A stretch of 64,000 nucleotides of DNA. Source: Flavobacterium branchiicola. GTDB taxonomy: Bacteria; Bacteroidota; Bacteroidia; Flavobacteriales; Flavobacteriaceae. Numbering within the stretch: position 1 is the first letter of the stretch; each line of letters starts with the position of its first letter. Positions 50,401 to 58,289 of this stretch are shown piece by piece. The translations under genes and the position numbers were made by a program. Where the stretch lies: contig NZ_JAGYWA010000001.1 in the NCBI RefSeq assembly GCF_018383905.1, positions 327,509 to 391,508 of the forward strand. The letters run 5' to 3'. Under the pieces are notes generated by a model. It made no database searches and had not been told where the DNA came from. It was given only the letters and a program-made list of their open reading frames with translations.

Positions 50401-51611
50401 TCTCTAATGTTAGAGTTTAAATATGAACCGGGTTGTCCAATTGCAGCAGGGTCATATTTATTGTTATCATTTTCTGTTGGAGAATCAATAGGATTATTAA
50501 AGAAACCTGTTGATGAACTAATAACAACGACCTGATTATCCGGAATACCCGTAATTTGCCCTTCACCTAAATCCTGAAGTGCAATAATGTTACGTAAGTT
50601 GTTACTGGTTGTACTTACTCTGTTTTGTTTATTGGTAACCCATACCTCTATTCTGGTTACCTGCACACGGCTATCTATAACCGGATAGTTTTTTAAAGAG
50701 GCATCATATTTATTTCTAAAATATTGTGACAAGAAAAAGTGTCGGTCATTATCGTAGTCTAAAGCATACAAATCAAAATTTTGAACTGTACCACCTCCTT
50801 CGGCTACAACACTCTTGGTTTGTGACTTTTGCTCAGAGAAAACACCTGTTACAGTTGTTCGTCCAAATTGCAATTGAGTCTTTACACCAAATAAACTTTG
50901 AGCTCCTCTAATTAAGGTACTGTTTAATGGCATACTTACGTTACCTACCTCAACTTTTTGAATGATATCATCTTCTGAGGGTGTATAAGCAAGTTTAAAT
51001 AAGTTTTGAAAAGCAAATGTAGATTGTGTATCGTAATTCGCATTTACCTCTAATCTGGTTCCTACTTTCCCCATTAAGCTCATACTGATTCTCTGATCAA
51101 AATCGAATGTAAGGCTTGATCTGTTTCTTGGTGAAAAAGAAGGGTTATCTTGTTTGGTATATCGAAGTCCCAAGTCCATTTCTACAGATCCTGTGGGCTT
51201 TACGTCTATTGTATTACTTCCGAATATGCTTTCGAAGAAACCTGAATTAATGTAATATCGTGGAAGCAAATTCTTTTTTGCTTCCTCGCTCCCTACCTTT
51301 TTACCATCTATAGCGTCCATTTTTTTCTTAAAATAATCTCTTCTGGATTCTTTAAGAACTAAATCTTCGTATTCTTTTGGCGTTAGAATTATAGGATAAT
51401 TAATCGAAAAACCATCGACTGTATTGGTGTAAATATAACGATCTGTAATGGGATCATATTTATATGCCGAAAGTATGCTTGGCGGATCTTGCAACTCCAT
51501 TTTCCCTACAGAAAACTGAGTTTTTGTTGTATCTTGAGTCGCCGGATTTACTTGCGATTGCAAAACATTACCGCAAAATAAAACCAGTAAAAAAATACAA
51601 ATTTTACGCAT
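44409..51611 (-). CDS. sprA: SprA, type IX secretion system outer-membrane translocon
   Basis: A 2400-residue protein, the largest complete gene in the window. The signal peptide is MRKICIFLLVLFCGNVLQSQ. SprA (Sov in Porphyromonas) is a giant single-chain barrel of 36 strands that exports proteins carrying type IX sorting domains, including gliding adhesins. Sequence support: the strongly repeated outer-membrane strand pattern throughout, Ile/Tyr-rich segments such as YVFRNMYRNTQSGALQD and DIDVFSSKL-like strands, and an aromatic end TLRYNFGN. The length equals that I recall for F. johnsoniae SprA (about 2400). It lies 23 bases after ruvA. Adhesin and SprF-like genes in this window supply its probable cargo. 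Confidence 0.95.
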   Translation of the reverse strand: MRKICIFLLVLFCGNVLQSQVNPATQDTTKTQFSVGKMELQDPPSILSAYKYDPITDRYIYTNTVDGFSINYPIILTPKEYEDLVLKESRRDYFKKKMDAIDGKKVGSEEAKKNLLPRYYINSGFFESIFGSNTIDVKPTGSVEMDLGLRYTKQDNPSFSPRNRSSLTFDFDQRISMSLMGKVGTRLEVNANYDTQSTFAFQNLFKLAYTPSEDDIIQKVEVGNVSMPLNSTLIRGAQSLFGVKTQLQFGRTTVTGVFSEQKSQTKSVVAEGGGTVQNFDLYALDYDNDRHFFLSQYFRNKYDASLKNYPVIDSRVQVTRIEVWVTNKQNRVSTTSNNLRNIIALQDLGEGQITGIPDNQVVVISSSTGFFNNPIDSPTENDNNKYDPAAIGQPGSYLNSNIREIVTAKSGFNNTNVSEGTDYSILENARKLTANEFTFNPQLGYISLQQRLANDEILAVAFEYTVGGKVYQVGEFGSDGLDATVVTGNNSSNQAIISQSLVLKMLKSNLTNVQNPVWNLMMKNVYQIPQAYQIKQDDFRMNILYTDPSPINYITPVSGTTFPTNPTPENKVEQTPLLNVFNLDRLNYNNDPQTGGDGFFDYIPGITVDVQNGRIIFSTKEPFGELLFKKLQNSGSGEDYNNPSTYNANQQKYVFRNMYRNTQSGALQDSDKNKFLLRGKYKSSGSSGIPIGAFNVPQGSVVVMAAGRRLVEGIDYSVDYQLGRVQILDPSLQASNTPIEVSLENNSIFGQQTRRFIGFNVEHKISEKFVVGGTYLKMSEKPFTQKSSYGQESVNNTIFGFNGNYATEVPFFTRLVNKLPNIDTDVPSNLSIRGEVAFLKPDAPKASDFEGEATIYIDDFEGSQSTIDMRSAYAWSLASTPFVNSINDNTFNANLNTLEYGYKRAKLAWYTIDPIFYSSKPSGISNDDLSLNTTRRIYSKELYPNTDIAQGQIQVINTLDLTYFPSDRGAYNNNPNFAAGPASSNFGGIMRSLNSTNFEQGNVEYIQFWVLDPYVGNADAPANNTGKIYFNLGEISEDVLKDGRKQYENGLGPDQVMVNPQPIWGDVPASQSLIYAFDTNPDNRRNQDVGLDGLPDAKEGSIYNNYAGEADPAADNYTYYLNTDGDVIKRYKKYNGTEGNSAVSVDDPNRGATTLPDVEDINRDNTMSTINAYYEYSIDVKPGMQVGQNYITDIREVTNIELPNGSTTNARWIQFKIPVSQPQNTIGNITDFRSIRFMRMFMTGFNDQMTVRFGALDLVRGEWRKYTGTLDANDTNPNDDGVEFDVAAVNVQENSTKCPVNYVIPPGVQREQLYNNNTVINQNEQALAIRIGGAGLQYQDSRGAFKNVSVDMRQYKKLKMFLHAESLPNESALLDEEMVGFIRFGNDFTQNFYQVEIPLKVTQIGGSCAISPDLVWMDDNNIDLALELLTRMKIKAMSIDINSDKRDINGIYYPDDDLSESGGDGDSRLKLGIKGNPNFGLVRNLMVGVKSRADHKDIKGEVWFNELRMSDLENKGGMAALLNVDTNMADFATISATGKKSTIGFGSLEQGANERDREDIQQYNIVTNLNLGKLLPHKWGINLPFNYAIGEEVITPEYDPFNQDIKLDQLINETTDPNEKDNIRTRAVDYTKRKSINFIGVRKDRAPEQKPHVYDVENFTFSQSYNQVERHDYEVESYEDEQSNTAVNYAYTFQPKEVVPFKKNQFMKKSEYWKLLSDFNFNYLPSNISFNTNILRQSNRQQYRLVEVEGIGLDPLYRRNFAFNYQYGFGYNLTKSVKINYTAASNNIVKNYLNADNTPKEDFNIWDSYWDIGTPNQHVQQLVLNWDIPINKLPIFSFIKASYSYTADYSWQRSSTALSQFVDESGTEYNLGNTIQNANSNTFTTTLNMNMLYKYLGLTPGGKKTAKPKPAAPPKPGEKVVNTAKPVVSNSPFYDGMIGVLTSIKNIQVNYTKNSGTVLPGYTPSVGFLGTAKPSLGFIFGSQDDVRYEAAKNGWLTNYENFNQNFTQVQNELLKITANIDLLPDLKIDLAMDRAYSKNSSEQYSVIDGEYQPLSPYNYGMFSISTVLIKTAFSTSDETQSAAFDDFRNNRLTIANRLAEDHYGAGVPIPRYGDANNPIPAEGDANYAIYSSNVGYPIGFTKSNQAVLLPSFLAAYTGSNASSSSTDIFRSFPIPNWSIKYNGLMRYKYFKDRFKRFSLQHNYRASYTINQFRSNFDYNENPAGQDLNTNFFNKTIMSNVNLVEQFSPLIRVDFELKGSLRLLSEIKKDRALSMSFDNNLLTEVKGVEYLIGMGYRFKDVIFSSKLADSPTGIIKSDINIKADFSYRNNQTLVRYLDYDNNQLAAGQNIWTLKLTADYAFSKNLTAIFYYDHSFSKAVISTSFPLTNIRSGFTLRYNFGN

Positions 51612-51634
51612 ACAATTGGTTTATGTTAGTTGTG

Positions 51635-52216
51635 TTACAAGCTTTTTAATGCTTTTTTAATGATTGTTTCTGCTGTAGCTTCCGGATCTTCTTTAACGAT
51701 CTTTTCGACTACTTTTTCTGAAGCTTTTCGAACAAATCCTAAAACTTCCAAAGCAGATAACGCTTCATCTCTATTTGTATTGTTTTGAACGATAGAAACT
51801 TCGTCTAAATCGTACAACTTTAACATTTTTTCTTTTAAATCGAGTATAACCCGCTGTGCCGTTTTGTTTCCAATTCCTTTTATAGACTGTATTACACTAA
51901 CATCTCCGGCTGCAATAGCATTGATGATTTGTTTAGGTTCTATTGAGGACAACATGGTTCTGGCAATGTTGGCTCCAATACCGGAAACCGACAATAACAT
52001 TCTGAATATTTCGCGTTCTGATTTTTCTACAAAACCATATAAAGTATGCGCATCTTCTTTAATTTGAAGATGCGTATACAATTTTATAAAATCTGCATTG
52101 GGCAATAACGAAAAAGTATGTAACGATATATTTACGTGATATCCTACTCCTCCACAATCAATTACAACTTCTGTGGGGTTCTTTTCGACTAATTTCCCCT
52201 GCAAATGTGCTATCAT
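51635..52216 (-). CDS. ruvA: Holliday junction branch migration protein RuvA
   Basis: A 193-residue DNA-binding protein. The N-terminal OB fold (MIAHLQGKLVEKNPTEVVIDCGGVGYHVNI) and two helix-hairpin-helix motifs (MLLSVSGIGANIARTMLS and IQSIKGIGNKTAQRVILDLKEK) are complete. The C-terminal domain that contacts RuvB (EALSALEVLGFVRKASEKVVEKI) is also present. RuvA binds four-way junctions as a tetramer and loads RuvB. The gene lies between maeB and sprA on the same strand, with small gaps, and may be read into sprA. ruvB is not in the window. Confidence 0.95.
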   Translation of the reverse strand: MIAHLQGKLVEKNPTEVVIDCGGVGYHVNISLHTFSLLPNADFIKLYTHLQIKEDAHTLYGFVEKSEREIFRMLLSVSGIGANIARTMLSSIEPKQIINAIAAGDVSVIQSIKGIGNKTAQRVILDLKEKMLKLYDLDEVSIVQNNTNRDEALSALEVLGFVRKASEKVVEKIVKEDPEATAETIIKKALKSL

Positions 52217-52281
52217 AGTTTAATTTATAATATCAAATATAATAAAAATAAGATTGATTATCCGATTCTTAAAATTTCTAA

Positions 52282-54573
52282 CTATTTAGCTAATTTATTT
52301 TTTTTAATTTCTTTTTCCTGTGCATCAATAACAGCGATTGCTGCCATGTTTACCATTTCTTCTACGCTTGCGCCTAATTGAAAAATGTGTACAGGTTTAT
52401 CTAATCCCATCATGATTGGACCAATAGAACTAGATTTATTCAATTCTTTCATTAGCTTATAAGTAATATTTGCTGCCTCTAAGTTAGGGAATACCAACGT
52501 ATTTACTTTTTTACCTGCTAATTTAGAGAATGGGAATTTCTCTTTAAGTAACTCTCCATTTAATGCAAAATCTGCCTGAATCTCACCGTCAACAATCATT
52601 TCAGGGTGATTTTTATGTAAATAAGCAACTGCCTCTCTTACTTTTGAAGCATTCTGATGTGTAGATGATCCAAAATTAGAATAAGAAACCATTGCAATAA
52701 CTGGCTCAATACCAAACATTTTAGCCGTTTTTGCCGTCATGATTGCAATATTTACCAAATCTTGAGCAGATGGGTTAATGTTTATTGCTGTATCTGATAA
52801 AAACATTGGGCCACGTGAAGTAAGCATCATGTTTGTAGTTGCGATTAATGAAGCCGCAGGTGCTTTTTCTATTAACTGCATCATTGGTTTTACCACACTT
52901 GGATAACTTCTTGAGTGTCCGGTAACAAGTGCATCTGCATCGCCTTCGTTTACCATCATTGCTGCAAAATAGTTTCTTTCGCGCATAAATTTCTGAGCGT
53001 CAAGTAATGAAACTCCTCTGCGTTCTCTTGTTTCCCAGTATGAATTTGCAAATCTGTTACGTCTTGCTTCTTCTTCGTTAGTTTTAGGATCGATGATTTC
53101 AAGATCAGCATCAAAACCTAATTCAGCTTTTAATTCTAAAATGATTTCTCTGTTTCCTAATAAAATTGGCGTACCAATACCATCTTCATAAACAATTTGT
53201 GCTGCTTTTAAAACATTTAAATGATCTGCTTCAGCAAAAACGATACGTTTTGGGTCTAATTTAGCACGGTTTGTAATTAAACGTACCATTTTATTATCAT
53301 TACCCATACGCTCGCGAAGCACATCTTCATAAGCTGCCCAGTCTGTGATAGGTTGTTTTGCTACTCCAGATTCCATTGCTGCTTTTGCAACTGCTGGCGC
53401 TACAACGGTAATTAATCTAGGATCAAATGGTTTTGGGATAATATATTCCTGACCGAAACCTAATTTTGTTGCACCGTAAGCTACGTTTACTTGCTCCGGA
53501 ACTGGTTCTTTTGCCAAAATAGCTAATGCTTTTACAGCAGCCATTTTCATTTCTTCGTTAATTTTTGTCGCTCTTACGTCTAGTGCTCCTCTAAAAATAT
53601 ATGGAAAACCTAAAACGTTATTAACCTGATTAGGAAAATCTGAACGTCCTGTAGCCATAATAACGTCTTTACGCGTTTGAACAGCTAAATTATAATCGAT
53701 TTCCGGATTTGGATTTGCCATTGCAAAAACAATCGGATTGTCTGCCATTGTCAATAACATTGCCGGCGATAAAATATCTCCAGAAGATAGTCCGATGAAA
53801 ACATCTGCCCCTTTTACAGCATCTGCCAATTCAATTTTAGCACCATCAACAGCATATTTTAATTGTAATGGCGATAGTGAAGGATTGTCTTTTGTTAAAA
53901 GTCCTTTACTATTATACATTTTAATGTTCTCTACTTTTACACCTAAAGAAACATAAAGATCTGTACAAGCGATAGCAGCAGATCCTGCTCCCGAAACTAC
54001 CACTTTTACATCTCCTGCATTTTTTCCTGCTAATTCCAGCGCATTGATTAAAGCTGCAGAAGAAATAATTGCTGTTCCGTGCTGATCATCATGCATTACC
54101 GGAATATCTAATTCTTCTACCAGTCTTCTTTCGATTTCAAAAGATTCCGGTGCTTTAATATCTTCAAGGTTAATTCCTCCAAAAGTTGGAGCAATATTTT
54201 TAACCGTCTGAATAAATTCTTCAATATCTTTTGTACCTACCTCAATATCAAAAACATCAATATCAGAGAATATTTTAAATAATAAGCCTTTTCCCTCCAT
54301 TACTGGTTTTGAGGCCTCAGGACCAATATCTCCTAATCCTAAAACAGCAGTACCGTTTGAGATTACGGCAACTAAATTTCCTTTTGCTGTATACTTATAA
54401 ACGTCTTCAACGTTTGCTGCGATTTCTAAACACGGTTCTGCAACACCCGGCGAATACGCCAGCGACAAGTCTCTTTGGGTTGCATATTTTTTTGTTGGAA
54501 CTACCTGAATTTTTCCTGGAGTCGGCTCTGCGTGGTACACTAACGCCTCTCTTTTTTTACTCTCTTTGTTCAT
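52282..54573 (-). CDS. maeB: NADP-dependent malic enzyme with phosphotransacetylase-like domain
   Basis: A 763-residue cytosolic enzyme that converts malate to pyruvate and CO2 with NADP reduction. The N-terminal malic domain has [14 protein letters not shown] and [15 protein letters not shown], followed by the NAD(P)-binding part with [16 protein letters not shown]. Residues about 430-763 are a phosphotransacetylase-like domain ([32 protein letters not shown] and [20 protein letters not shown]), which is regulatory and not catalytic in MaeB. The fusion is normal for bacterial MaeB. A -7 element at 54599-54606 drives the gene. Confidence 0.95.
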   Translation of the reverse strand: MNKESKKREALVYHAEPTPGKIQVVPTKKYATQRDLSLAYSPGVAEPCLEIAANVEDVYKYTAKGNLVAVISNGTAVLGLGDIGPEASKPVMEGKGLLFKIFSDIDVFDIEVGTKDIEEFIQTVKNIAPTFGGINLEDIKAPESFEIERRLVEELDIPVMHDDQHGTAIISSAALINALELAGKNAGDVKVVVSGAGSAAIACTDLYVSLGVKVENIKMYNSKGLLTKDNPSLSPLQLKYAVDGAKIELADAVKGADVFIGLSSGDILSPAMLLTMADNPIVFAMANPNPEIDYNLAVQTRKDVIMATGRSDFPNQVNNVLGFPYIFRGALDVRATKINEEMKMAAVKALAILAKEPVPEQVNVAYGATKLGFGQEYIIPKPFDPRLITVVAPAVAKAAMESGVAKQPITDWAAYEDVLRERMGNDNKMVRLITNRAKLDPKRIVFAEADHLNVLKAAQIVYEDGIGTPILLGNREIILELKAELGFDADLEIIDPKTNEEEARRNRFANSYWETRERRGVSLLDAQKFMRERNYFAAMMVNEGDADALVTGHSRSYPSVVKPMMQLIEKAPAASLIATTNMMLTSRGPMFLSDTAININPSAQDLVNIAIMTAKTAKMFGIEPVIAMVSYSNFGSSTHQNASKVREAVAYLHKNHPEMIVDGEIQADFALNGELLKEKFPFSKLAGKKVNTLVFPNLEAANITYKLMKELNKSSSIGPIMMGLDKPVHIFQLGASVEEMVNMAAIAVIDAQEKEIKKNKLAK

Positions 54574-54598
54574 TGTTTTTAGCTTTTATTCTAGCTTA

Positions 54599-54606
54599 CA
54601 AAGATA
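54599..54606 (-). promoter_or_regulatory. Promoter -7 element of maeB (maeB-ruvA-sprA)
   Basis: Reverse-strand TATCTTTG fits TAnnTTTG, 26 bases before the maeB ATG. It is the only clear promoter upstream of ruvA and sprA, so it may serve all three. Confidence 0.55.
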
Positions 54607-54675
54607 TAAGTCTTACTTTAAAATGGCGTGTTTTTACTGCTTTCTTTTGTTAAAATAACAATTTGAGATAGTCAA

Positions 54676-54708
54676 AAAAAAATAGTCCGCAATAATTGGG
54701 ACTATTTT
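54676..54708 (-). terminator. Terminator after the CBS-domain gene
   Basis: AAAATAGTCC (54679-54688) pairs with GGACTATTTT (54699-54708), a perfect 10-bp stem with a 10-base loop and A/T-rich flanks. Confidence 0.85.
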
Positions 54709-54732
54709 AAGAATGTTTTTTCAAGTTCTTTA

Positions 54733-55158
54733 TTATTGAGAAATATAAGAGTTTAAATGATTTATAGTGTCTTTTTGAACTTCTATAATTGCTTTTACAA
54801 CGTCGCTAATCGAGATTATTCCTACCACAATTCCGTCTTCTAAAACCGGTAAATGTCGTATTCTTTTAGTACTCATCAGCTCCATACAATCCTCGATATT
54901 GTTTGAAAGGGTTATCGAAAAAACGTTGCTTTCCATAATTTCATGTACAAAAGTTTCTTTTGATGATTTGTCTTTTAAAACGATTTTTCGAGCATAATCT
55001 CTTTCAGATAATATCCCTTTTAAGTCGGTTCCATCGATGATCAGGATGGCACCAATGTTTTTTTCACCCATTACTTTCAATGCTTCATAAACGGTTGTAG
55101 TCGAAAGTACAGAGTAAACATTTTTTCCTTTTGCGTTTAGTATTTGATTTACAGTCAT
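54733..55158 (-). CDS. Small CBS-pair protein
   Basis: A 141-residue soluble protein consisting almost only of two CBS domains (about 5-60 and 75-130): VYEALKVMGEKNIGAILIIDGTDLKGILSERDYARKIV, and then IEDCMELMSTKRIRHLPVLEDGIVVGIISISDVV. This is the stand-alone form, which in other bacteria binds adenine nucleotides and may regulate partner enzymes. The partner here is unknown. It is separate from the other CBS protein at 5251, which has an extra ACT-like domain. It is the last gene before the repeat-rich gap at 55.2-56.3 kb. Confidence 0.9.
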   Translation of the reverse strand: MTVNQILNAKGKNVYSVLSTTTVYEALKVMGEKNIGAILIIDGTDLKGILSERDYARKIVLKDKSSKETFVHEIMESNVFSITLSNNIEDCMELMSTKRIRHLPVLEDGIVVGIISISDVVKAIIEVQKDTINHLNSYISQ

Positions 55159-55400
55159 ATCTGAAAAATTTTAGATTTATAAAGTTATAAAAAAACTAAC
55201 ACAATTTGTTGTAAAAAACATTTTTTAAAAACATAACACATTCATTTTAAACAAAATACATTGTTTCCTGAATTTTAGAAATTATCCATCAAAGAACAAA
55301 TCTATTTAGTACCCTTTTTTATCAAAAATTTGATTTTTTAACTTTTGATGAAAACACCTTTAAAACCTCTCTAATAAAAATTTTATTTAGAATTCAAACA
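55159..55400. other. AT-rich spacer with nothing recognised
   Basis: This 242-base stretch between the CBS gene and the palindromic repeats is very A/T-rich, with homopolymer runs. No coding frame, promoter or hairpin stands out. Confidence 0.6.
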
Positions 55401-55736
55401 TAGCCCACGGTTTCAGCCGTGGGGATAGTGATTGTATATATGTTGCAGTTATGGATTACGCATATATTGTGTGAATGTAATGCGTGCATTTATTATGTGC
55501 ATGTATTGCGTCTCAATGGTTGAAACCATGGGCTATATTTTTGTGCTGTAAATGCAAATATCTAATGGCTGTTAAATATCGCTTTCAGGGACTCTATAAT
55601 TTAATGAATTGCCTCCAGTTTTAACTGGAGGTTAAAAAAAATCAACATTAAGGGCTTTAGCCAAACTTTGTGTTTTGGCTAAAGCCCTTAATGATATGAC
55701 ATATAAATACCTCCAGTTAAAACTGGAGGCAATTCA
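55401..55736. repeat. REP/BIME-like palindromic element, copy 1
   Basis: Two palindromic units form one element. Unit A (55401-55535) is bounded by TAGCCCACGGTTTCA and its near reverse complement TGAAACCATGGGCTA; its left end also folds alone (CCCACGG/CCGTGGG). The inside is a run of loose repeats of alternating purine and pyrimidine, such as ATTGCGTGCATATATT. Unit B (55605-55736) is bounded by a 27-base inverted repeat containing CCTCCAGTT-TT-AACTGGAGG, with the perfect 20-bp stem CATTAAGGGCTTTAGCCAAA (55646-55665) against 55674-55693 at the centre. No transposase is present. Confidence 0.85.
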
Positions 55737-55843
55737 AAAACACACTCTTAAAACATTGAGATTTGCTTTTGTTTATTCCGACTTTCTTTTCAATATTAAA
55801 AATTAAATAATTCTTTTATTGATGTAAAATTAGGCTTAGACCA

Positions 55844-56173
55844 TAGCCCGCGATTTCAACCGTGGGGTGATGAAGATTGCATATATGTTATGTATATGTA
55901 TTGCGTACATGTATTGTGTTTGTGCATTGCGTGCATATATTGCGTCCCAATGGTTGAAACCATGGGCTATGTTTTTATGCTGTAAATGCGAATATTTAAT
56001 GGCTGTTAAATATCGGTTTTAAAGATTCTAATAATTTAATGAATTGCCTCCAGTTTTAACTGGAGGTAAAAAATAAAATCAACATTAAGGGCTTTAGCCA
56101 AACTTTGTGTTTTGGCTAAAGCCCTTAATGATATGACATATAAATACCTCCAGTTAAAACTGGAGGCAACTCA
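55844..56173. repeat. REP/BIME-like palindromic element, copy 2
   Basis: A second copy of the same two-part element, displaced by about 440 bases. Unit A (55844-55969) begins TAGCCCGCGATTTCA and ends TGAAACCATGGGCTA. Unit B (56040-56173) has the same CCTCCAGTT/AACTGGAGG pairs and the same 20-bp central stem (56083-56102 with 56111-56130). The spacer between the units and the sequence after unit B are also alike (GCTGTAAATGC, TAATGGCTGTTAAATATCG), so the whole block was duplicated. Loops and linkers differ more than the stems. Confidence 0.85.
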
Positions 56174-56230
56174 AAAACATTCTGCTTAAACTTTGAGATT
56201 TATTTTTGTGTTCAACATATCTATAAATAA

Positions 56231-56264
56231 AAAAGACCTTTACTAAAATTTAGAAAGGTCTTTT
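56231..56264. terminator. Terminator after the OmpA/PD40 gene
   Basis: AAAAGACCTTT (56231-56241) pairs perfectly with AAAGGTCTTTT (56254-56264), next to the stop of the reverse OmpA gene at 56279. Confidence 0.9.
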
Positions 56265-56278
56265 GTTCTTTTATAAAA

Positions 56279-58279
56279 TTACAAGCTCGTAATGATAAAC
56301 TCGCTTCGTCTGTTTTGCTGATGTTCTTTTTCTGTGCATTTTACACCATCTGCACATCGATTTACTAGTTTTGTTTCTCCGTAACCTTTTGCATTTAATC
56401 GGGTTTCATCAATTCCTTTACTTACAAGCCAGTCTTTGGTAGACTTTGCTCTTTTGTCTGATAAAATCTGATTGCTTTCTGATGAAGATCGACTGTCTGT
56501 ATGCGAACGAATATCTAATTTTATTGCCGGATATTGGTTTAAAACGTCTACCAGTTTTTGCAATTGTGGTTCTGATGTTTTCTTAATCGTAGCTTTTCCT
56601 AAATCGAAAAAGTTCATAGGCAGATGAAGTAGTTTTGCCAAATCTGTACCTACCTTTATTGGCCCGATTTTTACAGGTTTTACTGTTACTTTGTTTACTG
56701 CAATTGCTTTTGCTGCGATTGGTATAAAAATCTTTTGCAATGTAATTGATAATTTAGTTGTTCCCTGCGCTTTCTTTATAGTAACCGAAGCATCTTTGAT
56801 ATTATAATCGCTTTTAGAAATTCGTAAGGCGTATTTTTTACCACATTTTACTTTAGCGAAAGTATAATTTCCTTTTTCGTCTGAATTGATTGTTGCTACA
56901 ACAGTCCAGTTTTCATCAAACAATGTAATCGCTGCATTTGGCAGTATTTCGTTTGATTCGGCGTCATTTACTGTTCCTGTCAATTCCTGCTCGCAAACAA
57001 GTCTTTTGGTTTCTGTAAATCGATAAATATCATCTACGCCATGTCCGTTTTCTCTGTTTGAAGAAAAGAAACCATTTCTGTTTTTACTGTTAATGATAAA
57101 GGCAAAATCGTCTTGTTTGCTATTTATAGGTTCACCCACATTCTGAACATCATCAAGCGTTCCGTCTTCATTTATTTTGGTTACAAATACATCCAATCCT
57201 CCTAATCCCGGACGACCATCTGATGCAAAATACAATTCATTGTCTCCGGAAATAAACGGAAATGTTTCGCGACCTTCGGTATTAATAGCAGTTCCTAAAT
57301 TTTCGGGCGTTCCAAAAGTTCCGTCACCTTGAATGCTTACTTTATATAAATCTGATTGCCCCAAAGTTCCCGGCATATCTGATGCAAAATATAACGTCTT
57401 TTCGTCGATGCTTAATGCAGGATGCGCCGTACTGTACTGATCGCTGTTAAACGGAAGTTCTTTTACATTCTCCCATTGTCCTTCGATTAAATCAGCTTTG
57501 TATAGTTTAAGAAGTGTAACTTTATTATCGCTTTTTCCTCTTTTACCGTCTATAAAATTGTTTCTGGTAAAATACATTGTGCGTCCGTCTTTTGTAAAAA
57601 TCGGCGTAGATTCGTTGAATTTCGCACTTTCTTTTTTTCTAAAAAGCTTTGGTTCACCCACGCTTCCGTCTGGCATTAATTCGGCAAGATATAATTTTGA
57701 AAATGCTTTATTTGTCCATTTAAAATTACTTTTACCTACTCCGCCTGTATCTCTTGCAGAAGTAAAAATTATTTTATTCTCATAAATTGCGCTTCCGTAA
57801 TCTGAATATTGCGAATTAACTCCGGCATCGGCAACTTCAAATCGACCTGAATTTGATTTTATTTCTTCTAAATAATTCTTCTCGTTTCTAAACAAAGCTG
57901 CTCTTTTTTCTGTTTCAGCTTTTTGAATGAATTTCTCCAGAATCTCATCGGCTTTTTTGTAATTACCCGACGATTTTAAGCATTGTGAATATCGGTACAA
58001 ATATTCGGATTGCTGATTTTCGTTTATACTGAATAAATCATCGTAGTATTTTAATGCGCTTGGCAATTCTCCTATAAAATAATACGAGTTACCCAGTTTT
58101 TGCATTATTTTTTCATCTTTAGCTCCTTTGCTAATAATGTTTTCATAAGCAACTATGGCATCCGCGTAAGCGTAATCATCGTACTTTTTATCAGCATAAT
58201 CTGTGTTGATTGTCTGAGCGTTTGACTGAAAGAAAAAACACAGGAATAAAATACTATAAGTTAAGTTTTTTGTAGGCAT
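56279..58279 (-). CDS. OmpA-family protein with TPR and PD40 repeats
   Basis: A 666-residue exported protein with signal peptide MPTKNLTYSILFLCFFFQSNAQ. Order: TPR-like helices (about 25-135, IISKGAKDEKIMQKLGNSYYFIGELPSALKYYDDLF); a PD40/WD40-like propeller (about 150-420) with repeats such as TLYFASDMPGTLGQSDLYKVSI and ELYFASDGRPGLGGLDVFV; a carboxypeptidase-regulatory-like domain (about 430-515); and a C-terminal OmpA domain (about 560-666) that binds peptidoglycan (IRSHTDSRSSSESNQILSDKRAKSTKDWLVSKG). This architecture is a standard partner of PorP/SprF-type adhesin operons. It lies 10 bases after the SprF-like gene and ends at a terminator. Confidence 0.92.
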   Translation of the reverse strand: MPTKNLTYSILFLCFFFQSNAQTINTDYADKKYDDYAYADAIVAYENIISKGAKDEKIMQKLGNSYYFIGELPSALKYYDDLFSINENQQSEYLYRYSQCLKSSGNYKKADEILEKFIQKAETEKRAALFRNEKNYLEEIKSNSGRFEVADAGVNSQYSDYGSAIYENKIIFTSARDTGGVGKSNFKWTNKAFSKLYLAELMPDGSVGEPKLFRKKESAKFNESTPIFTKDGRTMYFTRNNFIDGKRGKSDNKVTLLKLYKADLIEGQWENVKELPFNSDQYSTAHPALSIDEKTLYFASDMPGTLGQSDLYKVSIQGDGTFGTPENLGTAINTEGRETFPFISGDNELYFASDGRPGLGGLDVFVTKINEDGTLDDVQNVGEPINSKQDDFAFIINSKNRNGFFSSNRENGHGVDDIYRFTETKRLVCEQELTGTVNDAESNEILPNAAITLFDENWTVVATINSDEKGNYTFAKVKCGKKYALRISKSDYNIKDASVTIKKAQGTTKLSITLQKIFIPIAAKAIAVNKVTVKPVKIGPIKVGTDLAKLLHLPMNFFDLGKATIKKTSEPQLQKLVDVLNQYPAIKLDIRSHTDSRSSSESNQILSDKRAKSTKDWLVSKGIDETRLNAKGYGETKLVNRCADGVKCTEKEHQQNRRSEFIITSL

Positions 58280-58289
58280 ATAAGCAATA

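Noticed and set aside
55401..56173. CRISPR array
   Set aside because: Repeats are palindromic elements about 440 bases apart with conserved linkers, not short repeats with unique spacers, and no cas genes are near.
55159..56278. An insertion sequence or transposon
   Set aside because: No transposase frame, target duplication or terminal repeats of a standard IS are seen; the palindromes match a non-autonomous REP-like element better.
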